This document shows, piece by piece, positions 1 through 6,853 of a stretch of 14,808 nt of DNA. Source of the DNA: CAYVUI01 sp964454745 (lineage in GTDB: Bacteria; Planctomycetota; Phycisphaerae; Sedimentisphaerales; Anaerohalosphaeraceae); contig CAYVUI010000111.1 of the NCBI GenBank assembly GCA_964454745.1, positions 1 through 14,808 of the forward strand. Reading direction: 5' to 3'. The position numbers and the translations under genes are program-made. Position 1 is the first letter of the stretch. Every line of letters begins with the position of its first letter. The notes under the pieces were generated by a model. That model saw only the letters and a program-made list of their open reading frames with translations. It was not told the origin of the DNA and ran no database searches.

Positions 1-468
1 CTTGCCAAAGCGGTCCTTCAAGACACAAAACAAACTGTAATCATCCAGCCAGTGATGATGCTCATCCAGGAACATTTGGTATTCATACCCCGGCTTCTGC
101 ATCGAAAACGCGGCAAACGCCTGGTCCAGGATTTTGCGTTTAAGTTTCACCACCCGGTCAAATTGGCACTGCCCCGGCGAAACATCCTTCACCGGGGGCA
201 AATCCTTTTTATTCATCAGGTCCGTGCGGCAAAGCTCTTCCGGGCTGACCCACAGCCAGTTGCCTGCAAACGCCGAAAAACTGTCATACGGCGAATACCC
301 GCCGCGCGGATGCGTCATATTAAACGGCAGCACCTGCCAAACCTTCTGCCCTGCATCATCCAGGAAATCCGCGAAGGCATACGCTTCCGGCCCCAGGTCC
401 CCAACCAGGTATTTCGACGGCAGCGAAGTGATATGCATCAATACACCGCAGCTTCGTTTAATCAGCAT
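1..468 (-). CDS. malQ: 4-alpha-glucanotransferase (MalQ/GH77-like), N-terminal part, cut by window edge
   Basis: The first 156 codons of a cytoplasmic amylomaltase, which moves alpha-1,4-glucan segments between maltodextrins (family knowledge). The reading runs from ATG at 468 to the window edge with no stop. It carries the typical N-terminal GH77 blocks: GVLMHITSLPS at residues 8-18, LGPEAYAFADFLDDAGQ at about 25-41, WQVLPF at 44-49, and SPYDSFSAFAGN followed by a second SPEEL block. A GGGAGG Shine-Dalgarno lies 8 nt upstream of the ATG. The gene starts 17 bp after the stop of the GH57 gene on the same strand, so the two are almost certainly one alpha-glucan operon. The family is usually about 500 residues or more, so roughly two thirds, including the catalytic residues, lies outside the window. 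Found by translating the minus strand directly. Confidence 0.88.
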   Translation of the reverse strand, partial: MLIKRSCGVLMHITSLPSKYLVGDLGPEAYAFADFLDDAGQKVWQVLPFNMTHPRGGYSPYDSFSAFAGNWLWVSPEELCRTDLMNKKDLPPVKDVSPGQCQFDRVVKLKRKILDQAFAAFSMQKPGYEYQMFLDEHHHWLDDYSLFCVLKDRFGK

Positions 469-485
469 GAAAAAAACCTCCCGTA

Positions 486-2918
486 TTAATCTGAGATGAC
501 CAGCTCAAGTTGATCGGCCAGTTTACGAAAATGCTCGACCCATTGCTTCGCCGTCTCGTCACCGTCCTCGGCCCGCTTGGCGATCTCCTTATGGATCGTT
601 TTGGAAAGCGTAAAGAAGATATTCTGCGGCTTTTGCAGGTTCAAATCCGTCAGGATAATCTTCAACAGCGACAGCAATCGCTCGCACTGCAGCAGCAGCT
701 TTAAATCTTCCGGCTTTTCACTAAGCGTTTCAAACAGCTTCGAGAGCTTTCGCCCCGCCTCGAACTTAATCAGCTTCTGATCCAGTGACAGCGAGAACCG
801 CCGGGCCTCTTCCAGCCGTTTTCGCAGCTCGGGATAATTGATCTCATCGCTCTGGAGCTGGCGGCAGATATCCAGGTTGATAATAAACTGCAAAGGCACC
901 GCGAACGCCGGCGGCATCGGCATCTTCATATTTGCGATCATCTGCATAATCGCGTAATTGTGCACGTAAATATGCCGGTACGAACTCTCGATCTCCTGCC
1001 ACGTGCTCTGCAAAAGCTCGTTGAGGATCTTCCGCTGCTCATCCTTGAACAAACTTGAAATCGAATAGCTCTTACTTTCAAACGCCACGTTCATCATCCG
1101 CATGACCTGGCTGATATCCCCGTTGCTAAACGCCTCCTCCAGCTCCCGTACCAACTGCCAGAACGGATCATCATGCATCTTGTGGCTGATCGCCGCGAAC
1201 AGGTTCTGCGCACCGAGGTACAGCCCCACGATATCCATCGCCTGAGAATGATGCGTAATCCGCGAGCGGATATTCACCCGGCTGATCGTCATCACCTGGA
1301 TACCGGCCTCGTAGCGTTTGAACTCCTCGATGGTCGTCGAGTACGAGAAAATATCCGACAAAGGGTCTTCGCCGTTCAGGAAGATCGAACTGAGCGCAAA
1401 ATGCGCCCCCACGCGCTTGAGGTCAATCTTCGACGGCACCACCTGCGACTGGTATATCTGCTTGCCGTCCCGGTGCCCGTCCTTGTTACTGGGTGCATCC
1501 CGCAGCTTTTCCATGAACTCCGATTCGTAATCCTGGCTGTCAAACTCACTGGCAATCTGCATCGCCCGCGAGGCATACTGCATGATCTGAACCGTTTCGA
1601 TCCCGGAGATATCGTCAAAAAACCACCCGCAGCTCGTGAACATCATCATGCTCATCCGCTGCATCTCCAGCAGCCGCAGCACCGCCGTCTTTGATTCCGG
1701 GTCCAGCACCTTCCCGGTCCACTTCTCCATACAGGCATTTACATTTTCATCGCTGCGGTCATTGACGATCTCTATATACTCGTTTCGCACCTGCCACGGG
1801 TCTTTCACATACTCCTTCATCCTCTCCTCGAACAGGTACGCCAGGTCATCCCGCAGGTCATTGAGCGCATCTCGAAGCGGCTCACGCCACTGCTGCTTGC
1901 CCACATACTCCTGGTCTCCGCAGCAGCCGCAGTTGCTCCGCCACCGCTCGATCCCGTGCGCACAGCTCCACGACGAATTCTCGTGAATCTGCACCTCCCA
2001 CTGCGGCGGAAACTTCTCCAGGAATTGACTGTATACCGTGATATTCGCGTCGCTTTTCGTGTGGATATTATGCAGGCAGTACGCCAGGGCCATATCGCCG
2101 TGACGATGATGATGCCCGAACGATTCACCGTCGGTCGCGATATGCACCAGCCGTCCGTTTCCGTCCCCGCTGCCGAACGACGAAGCCAGCCGATTTGCGA
2201 AATTCTCCCCGCTGTGCAGCAGCCCCCCGTACGCAACATCATGTGACGCCGGCCCGTTGTAAAAGAACAGGTCGATACTCCGCCCCGATTCCAGCCGGCA
2301 GACATACGGCAGACACGTATCCAGCTTCGAGGCATCCGTTTCCTGCCACTTCTTGTCACCAATCTTCCGCACCGCCTTCGCCTGGCCCGGCGCTAATATC
2401 GTAAACTCAATCCCCTGCTCGGCCAGGGCCTCCAGCGTTGCGCTGTCCACCGCCGTCTCGGCCAGCCACATGCCTTTTGGCCGACGTCCAAACCGCTTCT
2501 CAAAATCGCGAATCCCCCAGTACACCTGCGTGAACTTATCCCGCTCATTGCAAAGCGGCATAATCATATGCCCCCACACCTGCGAAATCGCCGATCCGTG
2601 CCCGCCGAACTGCTCGCAGCTCTCCTTGTCCGCCTGCAGGATACTCTTGTACACATCCGGCGCGTGCTTTTCCATCCAGTACAAAAGCGTCGGGCCGAAA
2701 TTAAAGCTCATATACTTGTAATTATTGACGATATCGACGATCTTGCGGTCCTTGCCCAAAATCCGGCTCGCCGCGTTCTGTCGATAACACTCCTCGGTGA
2801 CCCGCTCGTTCCAGTCGTGGTTCGGGTGGGCCGAATCCTGAAGCTCCACATCGTCCAGCCACGGATTTTCCCTCGGCGGCTGGTAAAAATGCCCGTGAAT
2901 ACAGATATATTTCTCCAT
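486..2918 (-). CDS. GH57 glycoside hydrolase with DUF3536 C-terminal region (putative alpha-amylase/glucan-acting enzyme)
   Basis: An 810-residue cytoplasmic protein without a signal peptide. Visible GH57 signatures are the N-terminal HGHFYQPPREN (residues 8-18), GMWLAETAVD (149-158) with E154 as candidate nucleophile, and HIATDGESFGHHHRHGD (259-275) with D263 as candidate acid/base. The middle carries the SWSCAHGIERWRSNCGC block (316-332) typical of GH57 proteins fused to DUF3536, and the last 300 or so residues are helical and DUF3536-like. Family members act on alpha-glucans (amylase, branching or transferase activities), and the exact reaction cannot be told from sequence. The ATG at 2918 has an AAAGGA site 5 nt upstream. 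Its neighbour malQ follows 17 bp downstream, which supports a role in glycogen or maltodextrin turnover. Confidence 0.9.
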   Translation of the reverse strand: MEKYICIHGHFYQPPRENPWLDDVELQDSAHPNHDWNERVTEECYRQNAASRILGKDRKIVDIVNNYKYMSFNFGPTLLYWMEKHAPDVYKSILQADKESCEQFGGHGSAISQVWGHMIMPLCNERDKFTQVYWGIRDFEKRFGRRPKGMWLAETAVDSATLEALAEQGIEFTILAPGQAKAVRKIGDKKWQETDASKLDTCLPYVCRLESGRSIDLFFYNGPASHDVAYGGLLHSGENFANRLASSFGSGDGNGRLVHIATDGESFGHHHRHGDMALAYCLHNIHTKSDANITVYSQFLEKFPPQWEVQIHENSSWSCAHGIERWRSNCGCCGDQEYVGKQQWREPLRDALNDLRDDLAYLFEERMKEYVKDPWQVRNEYIEIVNDRSDENVNACMEKWTGKVLDPESKTAVLRLLEMQRMSMMMFTSCGWFFDDISGIETVQIMQYASRAMQIASEFDSQDYESEFMEKLRDAPSNKDGHRDGKQIYQSQVVPSKIDLKRVGAHFALSSIFLNGEDPLSDIFSYSTTIEEFKRYEAGIQVMTISRVNIRSRITHHSQAMDIVGLYLGAQNLFAAISHKMHDDPFWQLVRELEEAFSNGDISQVMRMMNVAFESKSYSISSLFKDEQRKILNELLQSTWQEIESSYRHIYVHNYAIMQMIANMKMPMPPAFAVPLQFIINLDICRQLQSDEINYPELRKRLEEARRFSLSLDQKLIKFEAGRKLSKLFETLSEKPEDLKLLLQCERLLSLLKIILTDLNLQKPQNIFFTLSKTIHKEIAKRAEDGDETAKQWVEHFRKLADQLELVISD

Positions 2919-2955
2919 AACAATCCTTTATCAAGAGAACAAATTATCGAATTCC

Positions 2956-2984
2956 ATTCTAAGCAGGCACCGCCTCTCATGCAA
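2956..2984 (-). promoter_or_regulatory. Candidate sigma70-type promoter for the GH57-malQ operon
   Basis: Read on the minus strand, TTGCAT (2984-2979) and TAGAAT (2961-2956) are separated by 17 nt and lie about 40 bp before the GH57 start. The -10 matches consensus at five of six positions, the -35 only weakly. It lies in the 267-bp divergent spacer (2919-3185) shared with the GT2 gene. Found by eye. Confidence 0.3.
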
Positions 2985-3185
2985 TGCCTCATCTGTTCTT
3001 TATCGGCAAAATACCCCATTTTCCACCTCCAATTTCCCGTTTTCAAACCTCCGGATTGTACTTTATGGCCCCCTTTTTCCGAAAAAAGACTTTTTCCAGC
3101 AGCATTTTCACAATATGATACAAAAGTGTCCACAATTTGCCGATATAAAGAAAAAACAGGTTAAAAGGACCAAAAGCGTACACAA

Positions 3186-4118
3186 ATGAAGCTAAGCCTT
3201 GTCATACCATGCTATAACGAATCCAAAGTCATCTCCGAGACCTTCAACCGCGTATCCACCCTCGCCGGCCAGTGGCGGGATGAATCCCTCATCAGCGATT
3301 ACGAGTTCATTTTCGTCGATGACGGCTCCACGGACGACACCTTCGACCAGCTAAACACCTTCGCCCAGCACGACCCCCGCGTAAAAGTCCTTTCGTTCAG
3401 TAATAATTTCGGCCATCAGCCCGCCCTGCTCGCAGGCCTGCACCACGCCACGGGCGATGCGGCCGTCAGCCTCGATGCCGACCTCCAGGACCCGCCCGAG
3501 ACCATCCGCGAAATGATCCAGAAGGTAAACGACGGCGCCGAAATCGTGTACGCCGTCCGTTCCAGCCGCGAAACCGACACCGTCTTTAAGCGCACTACCG
3601 CCCGCTGCTTCTACCGCGTCATGCGGTTCTGCAAGGTGCCGCTGCTCTTTGACCACGCGGATTTCCGCCTCATGACCCGCCCGGTGCTCGAAGCGTTAAA
3701 GCAGTTTACCGAGGTCAACCTCTTCCTCCGCGGCATGTTCCCGCTGATGGGCTTTAAAAGCGAGATCGTCTACTTCAAACGCCAGCAGCGATTCGCCGGC
3801 GAGACCAAGTACCCCCTTGGCAAAATGGTCTCCTTCGCCATACAGGGCATTACCTCCTTTTCCTACTTCCCCCTGCGGATATCGTTTTTCCTCGGGCTGG
3901 CGATTTTTGTACTCTCGATCCTCTTTACCGTGTACGCCCTTGTCTCCGTGGCCCTGGGCCGCACCGTCCCCGGCTGGGCCTCGATCGTAATCCCCCTCTA
4001 CCTCTTCGGCGGTTTGCAGTTTATCATCCTGGGCATCATCGGTGAATACATCGGCCGCATCTACCAGGAAGTCAAACGCCGGCCGGTCTATATCATCCGC
4101 GAAAAAATAAACCTCTAA
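3186..4118 (+). CDS. GT2 family polyprenyl-phosphate glycosyltransferase with two C-terminal membrane spans (DPM1/GtrB/ArnC-like)
   Basis: A 310-residue GT-A glycosyltransferase that, by family, transfers a sugar from a nucleotide sugar to undecaprenyl phosphate at the inner face of the cytoplasmic membrane. Visible motifs are LSLVIPCYNE (3-12), VDDGSTDDT (44-52), the metal-binding DAD in SLDADLQDPPE (95-105) and QRFAGETKYPLGKM (201-214), which is typical of this subfamily. Two hydrophobic spans lie at about 229-256 and 264-287, followed by a basic tail. Length is normal. The ATG has only a distant AAAAGGA, 16 nt away, so initiation may be weak or the leader unusual. Sugar and acceptor cannot be assigned. 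The gene is divergent from the alpha-glucan operon, and its stop is followed directly by RHS debris. Confidence 0.9.
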   Translation: MKLSLVIPCYNESKVISETFNRVSTLAGQWRDESLISDYEFIFVDDGSTDDTFDQLNTFAQHDPRVKVLSFSNNFGHQPALLAGLHHATGDAAVSLDADLQDPPETIREMIQKVNDGAEIVYAVRSSRETDTVFKRTTARCFYRVMRFCKVPLLFDHADFRLMTRPVLEALKQFTEVNLFLRGMFPLMGFKSEIVYFKRQQRFAGETKYPLGKMVSFAIQGITSFSYFPLRISFFLGLAIFVLSILFTVYALVSVALGRTVPGWASIVIPLYLFGGLQFIILGIIGEYIGRIYQEVKRRPVYIIREKINL

Positions 4119-4121
4119 TGA

Positions 4122-4250
4122 AACGGGACCGATTACATCCCTATTCTTGACGACCGCGGCACCCTCATGGGCTTTGCTGATCACTTAGGGGATATCCAGG
4201 AATACCTCTATTATTCCCCCTCCGGCCTCGCTCCGCAATCAAGGTGTAAG
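4122..4250 (+). pseudogene. RHS-core repeat remnant abutting the GT2 stop
   Basis: Directly after the GT2 stop (TAA 4116-4118) and one more TGA (4119-4121), an open stretch encodes the string YIPILDDRGTLMGF, then DIQEYLYYSPSGL. This matches the familiar RHS-repeat pattern of a 'DxRGS...TD..G.....Y.Y.P.G' unit from the shell of YD-repeat/RHS polymorphic toxins. It has no start codon or partner shell, and downstream in this frame the composition becomes nonsense up to a TGA at 4314. I read it as the 3' scrap of a former RHS gene whose body was deleted, joined next to the glycosyltransferase. The assignment rests on pattern recognition, not on an alignment. Confidence 0.6.
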
Positions 4251-4399
4251 TGTTTATTGTTTATGCATATACGCTTTTCTTATGCGCCGAGGGTGCTGGG
4301 GGTGTTTTTCCGGTGAAATTCGTCATAGTCCGGGCAGGTACGCGGAATCTGTCAAGGTTTACGTTGAGGCGCAAAAACCGCCTTCCCCGGAAAAAATTC

Positions 4400-4429
4400 T
4401 TGACAATACAAGTCTTTTGTCGATATTCT
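4400..4429 (+). promoter_or_regulatory. Candidate sigma70 promoter inside the toxin-remnant tract
   Basis: TTGACA (4400-4405, perfect -35) is followed after 18 nt by TATTCT (4424-4429). It would drive the toxin-tail scrap and the membrane immunity-like gene at 4650. In AT-rich DNA such matches arise by chance, so it is only a candidate. Confidence 0.3.
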
Positions 4430-4479
4430 CTTGTTTGTTGAGTGACGCGAACTCTGTGGGAACGTTATATATGCAGTGA

Positions 4480-4596
4480 TGCCGTCAATCTATGGAAAAG
4501 CAGGGTTTTGATCGTCACACACGTCAAGGAACTGGTGGAGCAAAACTCCAAAAGGTCATTCAGTATCTCGATGAGGTTTTGGTGGGAATAGAGTAA
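4480..4596 (+). pseudogene. Short C-terminal toxin-tail scrap (reading frame uncertain)
   Basis: An open stretch ends at TAA 4594-4596, with an ATG at 4492 that would give 34 residues (GFDRHTRQGTGGAKLQKV, then a leucine-rich YLDEVLVGIE tail). It sits 53 bp before the membrane immunity-like gene, the position of a polymorphic-toxin C-terminus. A second frame over the same bases (from about 4480 to TAG 4589) gives AVNLWKSRVLIVTHVKELVE, which resembles the DEAD/DEAH helicase block 'RVLxxTHVKELVEQN'. Both cannot be ancestral. I favour neither strongly and keep it as a remnant. The 4251-4479 stretch before it shows no convincing gene, only the promoter-like match. Confidence 0.35.
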
Positions 4597-4649
4597 TAAT
4601 TACATTCTATTTTTAACGATGTCATTTTTGAACTAAAAGGATTTTCAAT

Positions 4650-5138
4650 ATGCCTCAGTATGAAACAATTTATGAGATAACCTACAATTTTGATGAGGCT
4701 GGATTTACGCATATGGGGTGTGGGATAATAATATTAATTATACGTTTTCTTTTCTTTAAAAAGAAGAAATCAAAAAGATCCAGAATGGAACAGTTACCCC
4801 TTTTTGGAATCACTTTTGCGGGCGTTGGTTTAATTATTGGTTCATTATTATTTATTGGGAAATATTCAAAACAGTATTTTTCACTAAAGTATGCAAAGGA
4901 AAATGGAAACTATACAATTGTTGAAGGAAAAGTAGAAGTTCTACACGAGCAACCGGAGGGTGGACACGACAAAGGTGACATTATAGTGATAGACGGTGTC
5001 AAGTTTATAATAAATTATTTTGTTCTAACTCCTGCTTACAAAACCACAATTGCTCATGGTGGAGTTCTAAAAAAAGATGCTCATGTAAGAGTACTACATT
5101 TTGATGGTAAAATAATACAAATTGATTTAAAAAAATAA
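4650..5138 (+). CDS. Two-span membrane protein, putative immunity protein
   Basis: 162 residues. Hydrophobic spans lie at about 22-36 and 48-69, separated by a very basic KKKKSKRSR loop. A soluble C-terminal beta-rich domain (about 75-162) follows, with the pattern YTIVEGKVEVL...GHDKGDIIVIDGVKF...AHGGVLKKDAHVRVLHF. This resembles hypothetical membrane proteins found in toxin-immunity neighbourhoods, a family resemblance from memory. An AAAAGGA site 8 nt before ATG 4650 supports the start. The gene follows a toxin-tail scrap and precedes the first boundary repeat (5184). By position it would neutralise the toxin whose tail precedes it, a proposal only. The AT-rich codons contrast with the GC-rich neighbours and suggest transfer. 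Confidence 0.65.
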   Translation: MPQYETIYEITYNFDEAGFTHMGCGIIILIIRFLFFKKKKSKRSRMEQLPLFGITFAGVGLIIGSLLFIGKYSKQYFSLKYAKENGNYTIVEGKVEVLHEQPEGGHDKGDIIVIDGVKFIINYFVLTPAYKTTIAHGGVLKKDAHVRVLHFDGKIIQIDLKK

Positions 5139-5183
5139 GAGTGTGATAATGACACATGCTACTTAAATAATATTTCTTATGTT

Positions 5184-5225
5184 GTCTTCCTCAAAAATAC
5201 ATCCGGAAGGACAAATAAAGGTCAG
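5184..5225 (+). repeat. Cassette-boundary repeat, copy 1 (deleted palindrome)
   Basis: This stretch matches 5940-5981 at nearly every position: the shared core CTCAAAAATACATCCGG is followed by A/GAGGACAAATAAAGGT. After that, copy 1 lacks the rest of the palindrome present in copies 2 and 3. It has its own short inverted arms GTCTTCC and GGAAGGAC. The match appears to reach upstream to ATATTTCTTAT (5168-5180) with a 9-bp gap against copy 2. It lies between the membrane immunity-like gene and the next toxin tail. Confidence 0.7.
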
Positions 5226-5239
5226 TTTATGATCTTTGA

Positions 5240-5440
5240 AAAGCTGAAAAATCGTTTTTGTCAGCATGCGTTTCTTCTTACGACTGCGCATCAGAAATCT
5301 ACGCATCCTGTTATGATGGTCGTTCAGGTCAAGTCAATGCTTTTGTGAGAGGAATACGTCGTCCTGGTAACATTTTTGAAACAATTGAGTTGCCAGCCTT
5401 GCGTCAAAATCCAAATGTAGATAAAATATGGTTTAGGTGA
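5240..5440 (+). pseudogene. Polymorphic-toxin C-terminal fragment
   Basis: A 66-codon open stretch without a good start (only TTG at 5258) ends at TGA 5438-5440. It encodes CYDGRSGQVNAFVRGIRRPG, then NIFETIELPALRQNPNVDKIWFR, a compact alpha/beta toxin-tail-like ending. The stop lies 43 bp before the small immunity-like gene at 5484, and boundary repeat copy 1 lies just upstream. No toxin family could be named. A competing ATG at 5229 in another frame runs only to about 5345. I read it as a toxin tip cut off from its RHS or other carrier. Confidence 0.45.
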
Positions 5441-5483
5441 TAAGTTATATTGTTTAATTATTTATTGGATTGGATTAAGAATC

Positions 5484-5762
5484 ATGTTTACTATGATAAA
5501 TTATGGGTTAATCAAGTGTGATAACGGTGTGGAAATAAGGATTCATCGTGAACACATTTCGTACATTAAAGACGGTCGCTCAATTGGAGTGGGAATCGAA
5601 CGTTTAGTTGATCACACGGTTGTCATTTATATCAACTCGTTAGCTTGGCAAAACCCTTCTATTAAGGATACCATTGGCCCTGACCTGAAGAAAGAAGTTC
5701 TCAAAACAATTCAAGAAGTATTGAGTTTTATGAATCTGAAATACGAAATGGAGGAAGGTTAA
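5484..5762 (+). CDS. Small immunity-like protein (possibly Imm74-like)
   Basis: 92 residues, soluble, no signal peptide. The N-terminal half is beta-rich (DNGVEIRIHREHISYIKDGR), followed by VVIYINSLAWQNPS and a helical C-terminus (KKEVLKTIQEVLSFMNLKYE). The layout of a central 'IxYIxxGR', an 'IYxxSxxxW' strand and a terminal helix recalls small immunity proteins such as Imm74, a tentative name given from memory. It starts at ATG 5484 or at the fourth residue, and no strong ribosome site is visible. It follows a toxin tail, and a related but broken copy lies 80 bp downstream (5844-5939), which supports a duplicated immunity gene. Confidence 0.6.
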   Translation: MFTMINYGLIKCDNGVEIRIHREHISYIKDGRSIGVGIERLVDHTVVIYINSLAWQNPSIKDTIGPDLKKEVLKTIQEVLSFMNLKYEMEEG

Positions 5763-5843
5763 AGTTTTTATCTTTTTGAGGAGTTGATAAAAAGTTTCGG
5801 GGATTATTTATGGCTTTCCCAACAATGGACAGGAGTACTATAT

Positions 5844-5939
5844 ATGGTTTTTAAAAGAAATCCTCGGCGTGATATTTAATATGAAGATGGAGTTATTATT
5901 AAACTTCATAGGCAGTATATTTCTTATATCAAAGATGCT
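5844..5939 (+). pseudogene. Truncated second copy of the 5484 immunity gene with in-frame stop
   Basis: ATG 5844 has a good AGGAG site 8 nt upstream. Codon 12 is TAA (5877-5879), after which the same frame reads YEDGVIIKLHRQYISYIKDA. This aligns with CDNGVEIRIHREHISYIKDG of the gene at 5484 (HR..ISYIKD identical). The start codons align to within one residue. Homology stops at about 5939, where boundary repeat copy 2 begins, so the 3' two thirds are missing. The preceding stretch 5763-5843 is open in the same frame (GDYLWLSQQWTGVLYMV) and may be another toxin or immunity scrap. Confidence 0.7.
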
Positions 5940-5996
5940 GTCCTACTCAAAAATACATCCGGGAGGACAAATAAAGGTACCTGACCCCTTTATTTG
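5940..5996 (+). repeat. Cassette-boundary repeat, copy 2, with REP-like palindrome
   Basis: This is the longest copy. Arms GTCCT (5940-5944) and AGGAC (5964-5968) bracket the conserved core. They are followed by a palindrome with 10-bp arms CAAATAAAGG (5968-5977) and CCTTTATTTG (5987-5996) around the loop TACCTGACC. Positions 5963-5995 match 6821-6853 at 32 of 33 bases. The palindrome resembles the 'GGGGTCAGGTACC' elements that I associate with REP/RAYT-type repeats. No transposase is in the window. Confidence 0.8.
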
Positions 5997-6015
5997 ACTC
6001 CCAAATATGGTTTAA

Positions 6016-6254
6016 ATGCTAAAAACCTATAGTCCGAGATTTTTTAGTCAAAAAATGGCTTCAAGAGGCTTTTCGGGAGCCATGGATGCAAATAGGTCAT
6101 GGTTGAGATATTGGACAAAAGGTAAAGGGGCACCTGTTTAGATATTGGCAGAGAAATTGGAGGTGATCCGAGTGACTTTTACAGATTAGAATGGAGAAGC
6201 ATATATAATAACTGGAAATATCAGAAAGTAGGGCAAATGTATCTTGGATATTAA
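6016..6254 (+). pseudogene. Frameshifted RHS toxin tail
   Basis: Frame 1 (ATG 6016 to TAG 6139) reads TYSPRFFSQKMASRGF, then SWLRYWTKGKGAPV. It begins like the 'YSPR' end of an RHS core. From 6141 the next frame continues as DIGREIGGDPSDFYRLEWRS, then the tail KVGQMYLGY, ending at TAA 6252-6254. Joining the two frames would give one continuous toxin tail of about 79 residues, so a frameshift near 6139 is likely. The TAA lies 1 bp before the ATG of the immunity-like gene at 6256, a spacing typical of toxin-immunity coupling. Toxin activity is unknown. Confidence 0.55.
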
Positions 6255-6255
6255 T

Positions 6256-6822
6256 ATGGTTAAAAGTTATAAAGAAAAAAAAGATGAATTTCAACATAAT
6301 GTATTGAAGTATTTTGGCTTCTTGGAAGAAGAATTTAGTTTTATTTATGACGGAGTGCAAACGAGTCGATCCAGCGATCCAAGAGATAAGTATGTGAAGG
6401 CACGATTTCGAAGTGATAATGTTGGTGTGGAAATCACATGGATGTTTGGAGAATGCCAATTTAGCGTGCATATATGTGAATTGGATAAAGGTGGTTTTCC
6501 TAAAGAGAATTCGATTTCGCTATATGGGCATTCAGGTTACTTTAAGGCGATTAGCATTGATGAATATGTAGAATATTGCACAAACGGAAGTGTCAAATCC
6601 ATTATGCCAGATACTTCTGGTGAGATAGGCAACAAAGAGTTAATGAAACTTGCTGAGATGAAAAGAGCCTATTTAGAAAATCAGTTAAGTGAGATTATAT
6701 CAAAGTATGCTCATAAGCTTAGAAAGTACTGTGATAATATATTGCAGGGCGATTTATCCTGTTTCGAAAAGGCACAACAGTACTATAAAGAAAAATGGGG
6801 CGAATGGGGCATATATCGATGA
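6256..6822 (+). CDS. Putative immunity protein (unrecognised family)
   Basis: 188 residues from ATG 6256. An upstream in-frame TTG at 6244 would add four residues but overlaps the toxin tail. Soluble, no signal or membrane span. The N-terminal half is alpha/beta with FGFLEEEFSFIYDGVQ and VKARFRSDNVGVEITWMFGE. The C-terminal half is a long helical region (KRAYLENQLSEIISKYAHKL). I do not recognise the family. Its position 1 bp after a toxin-tail stop and just before boundary repeat copy 3, which overlaps its stop codon TGA 6820-6822, argues for an immunity role. No strong ribosome site is visible, so translation could depend on coupling to the toxin frame. Confidence 0.6.
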   Translation: MVKSYKEKKDEFQHNVLKYFGFLEEEFSFIYDGVQTSRSSDPRDKYVKARFRSDNVGVEITWMFGECQFSVHICELDKGGFPKENSISLYGHSGYFKAISIDEYVEYCTNGSVKSIMPDTSGEIGNKELMKLAEMKRAYLENQLSEIISKYAHKLRKYCDNILQGDLSCFEKAQQYYKEKWGEWGIYR

Positions 6823-6853
6823 GGATAAATAAAGGTACCTGACCCCTTTATTT
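6821..6853 (+). repeat. Cassette-boundary repeat, copy 3 (palindrome part only)
   Basis: Begins inside the stop codon of the immunity-like gene and matches 5963-5995 at 32 of 33 bases. Arms AAATAAAGG (6827-6835) and CCTTTATTT (6845-6853) enclose TACCTGACC. The upstream half found in copies 1 and 2 is absent. The next toxin tail starts within it (open from 6843). Confidence 0.8.

Noticed and set aside
1173..1694. Long plus-strand ORF opposite the GH57 gene
   Set aside because: Arginine/histidine-rich shadow of a clearly coding minus-strand gene; no domain or ribosome site.
3100..3150. Promoter for the GT2 gene around TATAAA at 3144
   Set aside because: No acceptable -35 element at 16-18 nt spacing.
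5968..5996. Boundary palindromes as rho-independent terminators
   Set aside because: Stems are AT-rich, the same sequence recurs at set junctions, and the T run is part of the arm; a repeat element explains them better, although weak termination is possible.
5184..6853. CRISPR array
   Set aside because: Only three unequal copies with spacers of hundreds of bases that contain genes.
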